DNA of 64,000 nt from Parazoarcus communis (GTDB lineage Bacteria > Pseudomonadota > Gammaproteobacteria > Burkholderiales > Rhodocyclaceae): the NCBI RefSeq assembly GCF_003111665.1, contig NZ_CP022188.1, positions 2,232,001 to 2,296,000 of the forward strand, in the 5' to 3' direction. The position numbers were made by a program, and so were the translations under genes. Position 1 is the stretch's first letter. The number at the start of each line of letters is the position of its first letter. The notes beneath the pieces are model-generated. The model worked only from the letters and a program-made list of their open reading frames with translations, ran no database searches and was not told the origin of the DNA. Of this stretch, positions 56,741 to 64,000 are shown in pieces.

Positions 56741-58303
56741 ATGGCGCGAGCAGCTGTGGAAAATGGTAAAAACGTGAATATTGCCACCTCCTTCATGAAG
56801 GATCGCGCCGCTTTTGTCCGCGTTGCGTTGACCTTGGCAGTGGTCTTTACTTGGTGTGTGGCTTGGTATTTTCCGACAGCGGTCGAAATTGCTTCGATCT
56901 GGTGGCGTTCCGAGACCTATGCCCACGGCCTGATCGTGCTCCCCGTGTTTGTCTGGCTGGTGTGGGGCAAGCGCGACAGAGTTGGTAGCCTCACTCCTCA
57001 GGCAATACCATTGCTCGCTGCACCAGCTGCGCTTGCCGGCTTCTTGTGGCTGCTTGGGAAGTTGGTGTCGGTGGCCGCCGCCGCTCATGCCGGCTTCGTT
57101 CTTATGCTTGTCATCGGAATGGTCGCCGCGCTGGGATGGCAGTTGTCACGTGTGCTCCTGTTTCCGCTCGCTTTTCTGTTGTTCGGCATTCCCATCGGGG
57201 ATTTCCTTTTGCCGACACTCATGGACTTTACCGCCGAATTTACCGTGTGGGCGCTTCGGCTGAGTGGTGTTCCGGTGTATCAGGAAGGCTTGCACTTTGT
57301 TGTGCCGAACGGCCGATGGTCGGTGGTTGAGGCGTGCAGCGGCATCCGTTACCTGATCGCTTCTCTCATGGTCGGCTCTCTCTACGCTTATCTGAATTAC
57401 ACCAAGCTGCGCAAGCGGCTGTTATTCATGCTGGTGGCAATACTGGTGCCTATTGTTGCGAACTGGATTCGCGCCTACATGATTGTCATGCTGGGCTATC
57501 TCTCCAACAACGAGCTTGCTGCGGGCGTTGATCATCTGATCTATGGGTGGGTGTTCTTTGGCGTTGTAATTATGATGATGTTCTGGATAGGGCAGCGCTG
57601 GAGTGACCCTGAGAGCCTTACGAAGAGAGGGGAGGGCGCAGCCTCACCAAAGATGCCGGCTTACTGGCTGAGGTTGTTGCCGGTCGCCGCAGTGATTGCC
57701 ATCACCTCGCTTGTCGGTGCCCGGGTCGATGCCCCCAGCGATCAAATCGAAGTTTCCTACGCGTTGCCGGCGCCGCTTGATGGATGGGTCGAGGGTGACC
57801 TTTCCACTTTGGCATACCGCCCACACTACAGTGGTTTCCGCGCTCAGAAAGAGTCCGCCTATCGTGACGCTGAGGGAGGCATGGTAATGCTGTACTCGGC
57901 GTTGTTTGCCGACCAGCGTGAAGGCGCAGAGATGGTTGCCTGGGGGAACGGGCTTGTTTCACCCGGCAACAATCGACTGAATGTGATCTCCATGCGTGGC
58001 TTGATTACACCTTTCGGGGTGCTGAACAATGCACAGATCATCGGTGAGGGAGAGCGCGTATTGGTTGCTCACTGGTATATCGTGAATGACAAAGTGGTCA
58101 CGCGTGACTGGGAGCTCAAGCTCCGACTTGCAGGGGATCGCCTGCTCGGGCGGCCGGATGCCACCATGGTTTTTGTACTTGCCACGCCCGCCTCTGACGA
58201 GGAGGAGGGCGTTCGCCGGCTGAGGGCATTCGTCAGCACGTATGGTGAGTCACTTAAGCGCGTGTTTGCCAATGTGGAGACAAAGGTCGCTGATGGTCGA
58301 TGA
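56741..58303 (+). CDS. xrtA: Exosortase A fused to an EpsI domain
   Basis: 520-residue inner-membrane transpeptidase-like protease that cuts PEP-CTERM sorting signals. The N-terminal exosortase (about residues 20-290, roughly eight helices) has catalytic Cys199 in VEACSGIRYLIASL, Arg244 in NWIRAYMIV and His265 in DHLIYGWVFFG. The C-terminal part (about 310-520) is an EpsI/DUF3485 domain (LPAPLDGWVEGD, AHWYIVNDKVVTRDWELKLR) present as a separate gene in some species. The ATG at 56741 is used; Met19 is possible. No PEP-CTERM substrate is in the window. It overlaps the next gene by 11 bp. Confidence 0.95.
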   Translation: MARAAVENGKNVNIATSFMKDRAAFVRVALTLAVVFTWCVAWYFPTAVEIASIWWRSETYAHGLIVLPVFVWLVWGKRDRVGSLTPQAIPLLAAPAALAGFLWLLGKLVSVAAAAHAGFVLMLVIGMVAALGWQLSRVLLFPLAFLLFGIPIGDFLLPTLMDFTAEFTVWALRLSGVPVYQEGLHFVVPNGRWSVVEACSGIRYLIASLMVGSLYAYLNYTKLRKRLLFMLVAILVPIVANWIRAYMIVMLGYLSNNELAAGVDHLIYGWVFFGVVIMMMFWIGQRWSDPESLTKRGEGAASPKMPAYWLRLLPVAAVIAITSLVGARVDAPSDQIEVSYALPAPLDGWVEGDLSTLAYRPHYSGFRAQKESAYRDAEGGMVMLYSALFADQREGAEMVAWGNGLVSPGNNRLNVISMRGLITPFGVLNNAQIIGEGERVLVAHWYIVNDKVVTRDWELKLRLAGDRLLGRPDATMVFVLATPASDEEEGVRRLRAFVSTYGESLKRVFANVETKVADGR

Positions 58304-59462
58304 ACGTCCCTTGGTAATGCATCTGGTGTTCAGCTTCGATGTGGGCGGACTGGAGAACGGCATCGTCAACCTGATCAACCGCATGGATCCTGCGCTTTTT
58401 CGTCACATGGTCGTTGCGCTTTCACATTGTTCGCCTGGCTTCTGCAGCAGGGTCCAGCGAGATGATGTCGAGTTCATCTCGCTGGAGAAGGCGCCGGGAC
58501 ATGGGGTCAAGCTCTATCCAAAGCTCTACAGTCTGTTCAAGCAGTACCGGCCGTCGATCGTGCACTCGCGGAATCTTGCGGCGCTTGAGGCTGTCGTGCC
58601 TGCGCGTGCGGCAGGTGTTCCTGTCCGGATACACGGAGAGCACGGCTGGGACGTGTCGGACCCAGGTGGGACCCGGGTGCGTTACCGTTTGATGCGCCGT
58701 CTGTACCGGCCATTCGTCAGTCACTATGTCGCGCTCTCGGCTCATCTTGCGGATTATCTTGTTGAGCATGTGCACGTGCCTGAGTCCCGGCTGACCCGGA
58801 TCTGCAATGGTGTGGACACCACACGCTTTCACGCAGCGACGGAGGGCAGGGAGTTGCTTGAGGGCTCCCCTTTCAATGCCTCGGATCTCACCGTTGTAGG
58901 TACTGTTGGTCGCTTGCAGGCGGTGAAGGATCAGGTCACCCTTGTGCGCGCCTTTGCGCTAAGTCGCTCGTTAGCTGGTGCGGCGAGCGACAAATTGCGC
59001 TTATGCATTGCCGGGGACGGACCGCTGCGAAGAGAGGTCGAGGAAGAGATCGTGCGAGCAGGCGTGGGGAGTCAGGTCTGGCTGGCAGGGACGCGAGGCG
59101 ATGTGCCAGATGTCATGAGGGGGCTTGATCTGTTTGTGCTACCTTCGCGTGCCGAAGGAATCTCCAATACCATACTTGAAGCCATGGCCACCGGTCTGGC
59201 GGTGATTGCAACCAATGTGGGGGGCAATGCCGAACTGGTGCTGCCGGGTGAGACTGGGGCGCTGGTGCCTGCGGGAGATCCTGCAGCGATGTCCGAGGCC
59301 ATTGCACAGTACGCGGCGGACGGCGCACTGCGGCGTGAGCATGGTCTGGCAGGACGTCTGCGCGTTGAATCTGAGTTCAGTCTTGACGGCATGGTGGAGC
59401 GGTATGCATCGCTCTATCAGTCTCAGCTTGAGGCAGCTTGTGCGCGTCGCGCGGCTGTCTGA
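58293..59462 (+). CDS. XrtA-system glycosyltransferase (TIGR03088-like)
   Basis: 389-residue GT-B, family 4-type glycosyltransferase. It starts MVDERPLVMHLVFSFDVGGL with the Gly-rich loop GGLENGIVNLINR, and has HSRNLAALEAVVPARAAGVP, GTVGRLQAVKDQ, and the donor-site motif FVLPSRAEGISNTILEAMAT (E-x7-E). The ATG at 58293 overlaps the xrtA stop, so the longer frame upstream is not used. It adds a sugar to the growing repeat unit; donor and linkage cannot be told from sequence. Confidence 0.92.
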   Translation: MVDERPLVMHLVFSFDVGGLENGIVNLINRMDPALFRHMVVALSHCSPGFCSRVQRDDVEFISLEKAPGHGVKLYPKLYSLFKQYRPSIVHSRNLAALEAVVPARAAGVPVRIHGEHGWDVSDPGGTRVRYRLMRRLYRPFVSHYVALSAHLADYLVEHVHVPESRLTRICNGVDTTRFHAATEGRELLEGSPFNASDLTVVGTVGRLQAVKDQVTLVRAFALSRSLAGAASDKLRLCIAGDGPLRREVEEEIVRAGVGSQVWLAGTRGDVPDVMRGLDLFVLPSRAEGISNTILEAMATGLAVIATNVGGNAELVLPGETGALVPAGDPAAMSEAIAQYAADGALRREHGLAGRLRVESEFSLDGMVERYASLYQSQLEAACARRAAV

Positions 59463-59477
59463 AAAAGGAATTTAACG

Positions 59478-61406
59478 ATGTGCGGAATAGCTGGCCTCTT
59501 TGACATCCGCGGCAAACGTGATTTTGATCGTACGCTCATGCAGCAGATGAACGACATTCAGTATCACCGAGGCCCTGACGAGGGAGACCTCTATCTCGAG
59601 CCTGGTGTTGCGCTCGGCCACCGTCGTCTGTCGATCATCGATCTGGCATCTGGTCAGCAGCCACTCTTCAATGAAGATGGCTCGGTCGCGGTCGTGTTTA
59701 ACGGCGAGATCTACAACTACCAGGAGCTGGTGCCTGAGTTGGAGTCGCTCGGGCATGTGTTTCACACCCGCAGCGATACTGAAGTCATCGTTCATGCCTG
59801 GGAGGCGTGGGGCGAGGACTGCGTGCAGCGCTTTCGTGGCATGTTTGCCTTCGGGCTGTGGGACCGCAACCATCAGTGCTTCTTCATGGCGCGCGATCGC
59901 CTTGGGGTAAAGCCGCTCCACTACGCGATTCTGGATGATGGCACTTTGGTGTTTGGCTCAGAGCTCAAAGTGCTGATGCAGCATCCGGGGCTCGACCGCA
60001 GCATCGACCCGCATGCCGTCGAGGAATATTTTGCGCTCGGATATGTGGCCGAGCCGCGCACGATCTTCAAGGGTGCCCGCAAGCTGCAACCGGCTGAAAG
60101 CCTGTGCATCCGGCGTGGTCAGCCCGTTCCTGCGCCCAAGGTTTACTGGGATGTCCGTTTCTCGCTCGACAATCCTTTATCCCTTGAGGAAGCCAGTCTC
60201 GAACTCACCGAGCGCCTGCGTGAGTCCGTGCGGCTGCGCATGATTTCCGAGGTACCGCTTGGCGCCTTTCTCTCGGGTGGCGTCGACTCCAGCGCGGTTG
60301 TCGCAACCATGGCCGGGTTGTCGAACGAGCCCGTCAATACCTGTTCGATTGCCTTCGACGATCCGGCATTCAACGAGTCCGCCTTCGCAAAAATGGTCGC
60401 GGACCGATATCACACCAATCACCACGTTGAAACTGTGAAGTCGGACGATTTCGATCTGATAGATACCTTGGCAGCGCTCTATGATGAGCCCTATGCCGAC
60501 AGCTCGGCCATCCCGACTTACCGGGTATGTCAGCTTGCACGTAAGCACGTTACGGTGGCGCTTTCCGGTGACGGCGGCGACGAGAGCATGGGCGGTTATC
60601 GCCGCTACCGCATGCACATGATGGAAGAAAAAATGCGCGCGGCGATGCCTCACGGCGTGCGCAAACCGGTGTTCGGACTGCTGGGGCGGATGTATCCCAA
60701 GGCTGATTGGGCTCCGAGGGTGTTTCGTGCCAAGACGACCTTTCAGGCGCTGGCGCGTGACTCGGTGCAGGCATACTTCCATTCCGTCTCGATCCTGCGG
60801 GATGAGATGCGCGCGAGCCTGTTTTCGACGGATTTTCAGCGAAAACTGGGTGGTTACAATGCGATAGAGGTCTTTCGTCGCCACGCCGATGCCGCGCAAA
60901 CTGACGACCCGCTGGCACTTATCCAGTACATCGACACCAAAACGTATCTTGTAGGTGATATCAATACCAAGGTCGACCGCGCGAGCATGGCGCATTCACT
61001 CGAAGTGCGCGAACCCTTGATGGATCACAAGCTGGTCGAGTGGCTCGGGTCATTGCCTTCCGGTCTCAAGATCAAAGGGCAGGAGGGTAAGTACGTGTTC
61101 AAGAAGGCGATGGAGCCGCTGTTGCCCAATGATGTGCTCTATCGACCAAAGATGGGTTTTTCGGTACCGCTGGCGCGGTGGTTCAGAGGCCCGCTGAAAC
61201 AGCGCGTGCGGGATGCGGTGCTTGGTGACACGCTTGCCGCCACCGGCATCTTCAATCGCAGCTACCTGCAGCATCTTGTTGACGCACATCAGTCTGGCGC
61301 GCGTGACTACAGTGCATCGCTGTGGACGATCCTGATGTTCGAAGCTTTCTTGCGGAATACGGGCATTGTCGCCTCCGGCTCACTCGCGACCGAAGCAGTG
61401 GGTTGA
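59478..61406 (+). CDS. XrtA-associated amidotransferase 1 (asparagine synthase type)
   Basis: 642-residue protein of the glutamine-hydrolysing asparagine synthase group. Cys2 is the nucleophile of the N-terminal glutaminase (MCGIAGLFDIRG; YHRGPDEGDL; GHRRLSIIDL). The synthase domain has the ATP loop SGGVDSS (residues 266-272) and SGDGGDESMGGYRRY. It matches the exosortase A amidotransferase family. Likely role: amidation of a uronic acid or amino acid substituent on the polysaccharide. AAAGGAA precedes the ATG. A second asparagine-synthase-type gene lies 1.2 kb downstream. Confidence 0.93.
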   Translation: MCGIAGLFDIRGKRDFDRTLMQQMNDIQYHRGPDEGDLYLEPGVALGHRRLSIIDLASGQQPLFNEDGSVAVVFNGEIYNYQELVPELESLGHVFHTRSDTEVIVHAWEAWGEDCVQRFRGMFAFGLWDRNHQCFFMARDRLGVKPLHYAILDDGTLVFGSELKVLMQHPGLDRSIDPHAVEEYFALGYVAEPRTIFKGARKLQPAESLCIRRGQPVPAPKVYWDVRFSLDNPLSLEEASLELTERLRESVRLRMISEVPLGAFLSGGVDSSAVVATMAGLSNEPVNTCSIAFDDPAFNESAFAKMVADRYHTNHHVETVKSDDFDLIDTLAALYDEPYADSSAIPTYRVCQLARKHVTVALSGDGGDESMGGYRRYRMHMMEEKMRAAMPHGVRKPVFGLLGRMYPKADWAPRVFRAKTTFQALARDSVQAYFHSVSILRDEMRASLFSTDFQRKLGGYNAIEVFRRHADAAQTDDPLALIQYIDTKTYLVGDINTKVDRASMAHSLEVREPLMDHKLVEWLGSLPSGLKIKGQEGKYVFKKAMEPLLPNDVLYRPKMGFSVPLARWFRGPLKQRVRDAVLGDTLAATGIFNRSYLQHLVDAHQSGARDYSASLWTILMFEAFLRNTGIVASGSLATEAVG

Positions 61407-61409
61407 TTC

Positions 61410-62627
61410 ATGCGCATCCTTCACATTCTCGATCACTCGCTTCCACTGCATAGTGGATATACCTTTCGCACGGCCGCCATCCTGCGCGAACAGCATGCGC
61501 TCGGCTGGGAGACGTTTCATCTCACGACGCCGAAGCAGGGGCAAACCACGGCTGCTGAGGAAGAGGCCGACGGGCTGCGGTTTTACAGAACAGCGGCGCC
61601 CGAAGGCGCCGGACTCGTGGTCCAGATGCGACTTACCGCAGCGCGTATCGACGAACTCGTGGGCGCGCTTCGCCCGGACCTCATTCACGCCCATTCTCCG
61701 GTGCTCAATGCCCTGCCCAGCCTTTGGGTCGGGCGGCAGCGACAATTGCCGGTCGTGTACGAAATGCGCGCTTCGTGGGAAGACGCAGCGGTGGACCATG
61801 GCACGACTACGGAGGGTAGCCTGCGCTATCGCGTCTCGCGGGCGCTGGAGAGTTTCGCGCTGCGCCGCGCCAGCCATGTCACCACCATCTGCGAGGGCTT
61901 GCGTGGCGACATCATGGCCCGAGGGCTGGCGCCGGAAGCCATCACTGTCATCCCCAATGCCGTCGATGCCGACGCCTTCCAGTTTGGCGCTGAAGCAGAT
62001 CCATCTCTGCGCGCCGAACTCGGGCTTGAAGGGAAAACCGTACTCGGTTTTGCGGGCTCGTTTTACGGCTACGAAGGGCTTGATCTGCTGGTTTCCGCAC
62101 TTGCCAGCCTGGTTGAGCGATATCCGGACATCCGCTTGCTGCTGGTCGGTGGTGGTGTACAGGAGCAGGCCCTGCGCGAGCAGGCAGCGCGTGAAGGCGT
62201 GGCCGATCGCGTCATCTTCACCGGACGGGTGCCGCATAACCGCGTGCAGAAATACTACGAGCTCATCGACGTTCTCGCGTATCCACGCCTGCCGATTCGG
62301 CTCACGGAGCTGGTAACGCCGCTCAAGCCGCTGGAGGCGATGGCGCAGGGACGGATGTTTGTCGCCTCAGACGTCGGTGGTCATCGTGAGCTGGTGAAGC
62401 ACGGTGAAACCGGCTTCCTGTTCAAGGCCGGCAGCGTCGAGGCGTTGGCGGAGTCGATTGCGCACTTGCTCGATCATCGGGATGTGTGGCCCGCTGTTCG
62501 TGCCCAGGCGCGCGCCTTTGTCGAACGCGAGCGGACCTGGGCCAACAGTGTGGCGCGGTATCGCGAGGTTTACCGCAAGGCGTTGGCAACGCGTGGCCGC
62601 GAGTCTGTACTTGCCGAGGTGAAATAG
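61410..62627 (+). CDS. XrtA-system glycosyltransferase (TIGR04063-like)
   Basis: 405-residue GT-B glycosyltransferase. It begins MRILHILDHSLPLHSGYTFR, a signature of exosortase-linked transferases, then HAHSPVLNALPSLWVGRQRQ and the donor-site part IDVLAYPRLPIRLTELVTPL, KPLEAMAQGRMF. Start is three bases after the amidotransferase stop, so translation is coupled. It is distinct from the glycosyltransferase at 58293 and probably adds a different sugar. Confidence 0.92.
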   Translation: MRILHILDHSLPLHSGYTFRTAAILREQHALGWETFHLTTPKQGQTTAAEEEADGLRFYRTAAPEGAGLVVQMRLTAARIDELVGALRPDLIHAHSPVLNALPSLWVGRQRQLPVVYEMRASWEDAAVDHGTTTEGSLRYRVSRALESFALRRASHVTTICEGLRGDIMARGLAPEAITVIPNAVDADAFQFGAEADPSLRAELGLEGKTVLGFAGSFYGYEGLDLLVSALASLVERYPDIRLLLVGGGVQEQALREQAAREGVADRVIFTGRVPHNRVQKYYELIDVLAYPRLPIRLTELVTPLKPLEAMAQGRMFVASDVGGHRELVKHGETGFLFKAGSVEALAESIAHLLDHRDVWPAVRAQARAFVERERTWANSVARYREVYRKALATRGRESVLAEVK

Positions 62628-62630
62628 GCC

Positions 62631-64000
62631 ATGTGCGGCATTCACGGTTTCTATCGTTTTGACGGTGAGCGCGTCGATCCTGCCCAACTCACGGCCATGG
62701 GGGACGTTACCCGCCATCGTGGCCCCGATGACGAAGGACAGCATATCGACCGCAATGGGCGCTGTGGCATTGCCATGCGACGCCTGTCCATCATCGATCT
62801 TGCCGGCGGGCACCAACCGATCTCCAATGCGGATGACACGCTTTGGGTCGTGTGCAATGGCGAGATCTACAATTTCCGCGAGCTCCGTGCCGAACTGCAG
62901 GACCGCGGCTATCGCTTCAAGACCGGGTCGGATAGCGAAGTGTTGCTGCATCTCTATGACGAGATGGGGGACGACTTCGTTCATCGGCTCGATGGCATGT
63001 TCAACTTCGCGCTGTGGGATGCCCGTCGCAAGCGTTTGCTGATCGGACGTGACCATCTCGGCGTAAAGCCGCTCTACGTTCATCAGTCTGCGACCGTGCT
63101 GGGTTTCGCTACCGAGGCCAAGGCCCTGCTGCAGTTGCCGGGCATGCGTACCGAACTCAATCGCGATGTGCTCGGCGATTACCTGCACCTGGGTTACGTG
63201 CCTGCGCCGCACTCGATGTTCAGCGGCATCCGCAAGCTGCCGCCGGCCACCTTGCTGGCGGTGGAGAACGGTGAGGTGCGCGAGTGGCGTTACTGGCGCC
63301 TGCCCGCGACGATCGATCGCAGCGTCTCCGAGGCCGAGTGGGTGGATCGCATCCGAAGCGGAATGGAGTCTGCGGTACATCGGCAGATGGTCAGCGATGT
63401 GCCAATCGGCGCGTTTCTGTCAGGCGGCGTCGATTCCAGCGCGGTGGTTGCCTATATGGCCAAGCATTCCTCGCACCCGATCCGAACTTATGCGATTGGC
63501 TTCGAGGGCGGTGAGGCTGAGCAGCTCTACAACGAGCTGCCCTATGCCCGTCAGGTGGCAAGGCTCTTTGGTACCGAGCACCGCGAGATCGTCGTTAAGC
63601 CGGATGTGGTCGGTCTGCTGCCAAAGCTGCTGTGGCACATGGATGAACCGGTCTCCGATTCCGCGTTCATCACCACCTTTCTGGTGTCTGAGTTTGCCCG
63701 TCAGGACGTCAAGGTGATTCTTTCGGGGGTTGGCGGCGACGAACTGTTCGGCGGCTACCGACGCTATCTTGGTGGTCACTATGTGCGCAAACTGGAACGC
63801 TTGCCGCGCTGGTCGAGAAGGCTGATGTCGCGTGCAGCCGAGCTCATGCCCAGTGACCGTCATTCGAAGGTGCTGAATACCCTGCGTCTGGCCCGGGGCT
63901 TTCTCGCCTCGGCCGAGCTTTCGCCGGATGAGCGTTACCGTCACTACCTGCAGGTGCTCGACCACGAGACTGTGTCGGCGCTGACCGGCGGTCGCAACGG
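62631..64000 (+). CDS. Second asparagine-synthase-type amidotransferase (3' truncated by window)
   Basis: First 456 codons are visible. Cys2 nucleophile (MCGIHGFYRFDG), RHRGPDDEGQHIDRNGRCGI, and the ATP loop SGGVDSSAVVAYMAKHS with SGVGGDELFGGYRRYLGG identify it as a glutamine-dependent asparagine synthase family protein. It begins three bases after the glycosyltransferase stop. Compared with the amidotransferase at 59478 the sequence is clearly different, so the two are not a recent duplication. Both may amidate the exopolysaccharide at different positions; the C-terminus lies past the right edge. Confidence 0.93.
   Translation, partial: MCGIHGFYRFDGERVDPAQLTAMGDVTRHRGPDDEGQHIDRNGRCGIAMRRLSIIDLAGGHQPISNADDTLWVVCNGEIYNFRELRAELQDRGYRFKTGSDSEVLLHLYDEMGDDFVHRLDGMFNFALWDARRKRLLIGRDHLGVKPLYVHQSATVLGFATEAKALLQLPGMRTELNRDVLGDYLHLGYVPAPHSMFSGIRKLPPATLLAVENGEVREWRYWRLPATIDRSVSEAEWVDRIRSGMESAVHRQMVSDVPIGAFLSGGVDSSAVVAYMAKHSSHPIRTYAIGFEGGEAEQLYNELPYARQVARLFGTEHREIVVKPDVVGLLPKLLWHMDEPVSDSAFITTFLVSEFARQDVKVILSGVGGDELFGGYRRYLGGHYVRKLERLPRWSRRLMSRAAELMPSDRHSKVLNTLRLARGFLASAELSPDERYRHYLQVLDHETVSALTGGRN

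Noticed and set aside
56526..56777. 83-codon plus-strand frame before xrtA
   Set aside because: Overlaps the xrtA start in another frame; no ribosome-binding site or motif.

Overview
The window is about 65% GC chromosomal DNA from a betaproteobacterium, most likely Rhodocyclales (the Thauera / Azoarcus / Aromatoleum group). This rests on the queA-tgt-yajC-secD order, a C4-dicarboxylate TRAP system, an acetone carboxylase operon with its sigma-54 activator, and an exosortase A (XrtA) exopolysaccharide cluster. The genus is inference. I see no insertion sequence, prophage, CRISPR array or rRNA; the one RNA gene is a tRNA-Leu(CAA).

Layout. 1-3.2 kb (minus): queA-tgt-yajC-secD, with secD cut by the left edge. 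3.3-8.1 kb: tRNA-Leu, a NhaR-like LysR regulator, a ribosome-hibernation-like protein, a Bax-inhibitor-1 membrane protein, accA and tilS. 8.1-14 kb: DctS/DctR two-component system (minus) diverging from the dctPQM transporter (plus), with a strong terminator hairpin between dctP and dctQ. 14.2-18.3 kb: a 23S rRNA pseudouridine synthase, a CNNM/CBS membrane protein, and an Alx/TerC manganese exporter behind a yybP-ykoY riboswitch with its own terminator. 18.3-23.2 kb (minus): a MacAB-like export operon (adaptor, ATPase, two FtsX-type permeases, a small exported protein), followed by a separate Cys-rich mini-protein gene. 23.3-30.9 kb: glnS, an MscS channel, the CrcB fluoride channel, an OmpA-type lipoprotein and an SNF2 helicase with a SWIM finger.

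31.3-40.2 kb is a ketone-catabolic unit. acxA-acxB-acxC (acetone + CO2 + ATP to acetoacetate) and a single-chain succinyl-CoA:acetoacetate CoA-transferase (minus) face acxR (plus). The gap between them holds a -24/-12 promoter, a consensus IHF site and palindromic candidate activator sites in textbook spacing. 40.3-43.4 kb is thiD-thiC behind a TPP riboswitch with a visible promoter. 43.5-46.4 kb carries a Tat-exported LolA-like protein, a LolD-type ATPase and a DUF1302-type outer-membrane barrel, without a permease.

46.5-64 kb is the XrtA exopolysaccharide locus. A long-chain N-acyl amino acid synthase-like gene points away from a plus-strand run of export lipoprotein, chain-length protein, tyrosine autokinase, outer-membrane barrel, ExeA-like ATPase, UDP-GlcNAc 2-epimerase, deacetylase, FemAB-like protein, exosortase A fused to EpsI, two glycosyltransferases and two asparagine-synthase-type amidotransferases. 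The last is cut by the right edge. No PEP-CTERM substrate and no PrsK/PrsR regulator lies in the window.

Most genes are familiar. The less ordinary observations are the regulatory architectures (acx, alx, thiDC), intra-operon terminators, a probable CTG start for tilS, a dual-coding overlap in the exopolysaccharide operon, and two export clusters of unknown substrate.
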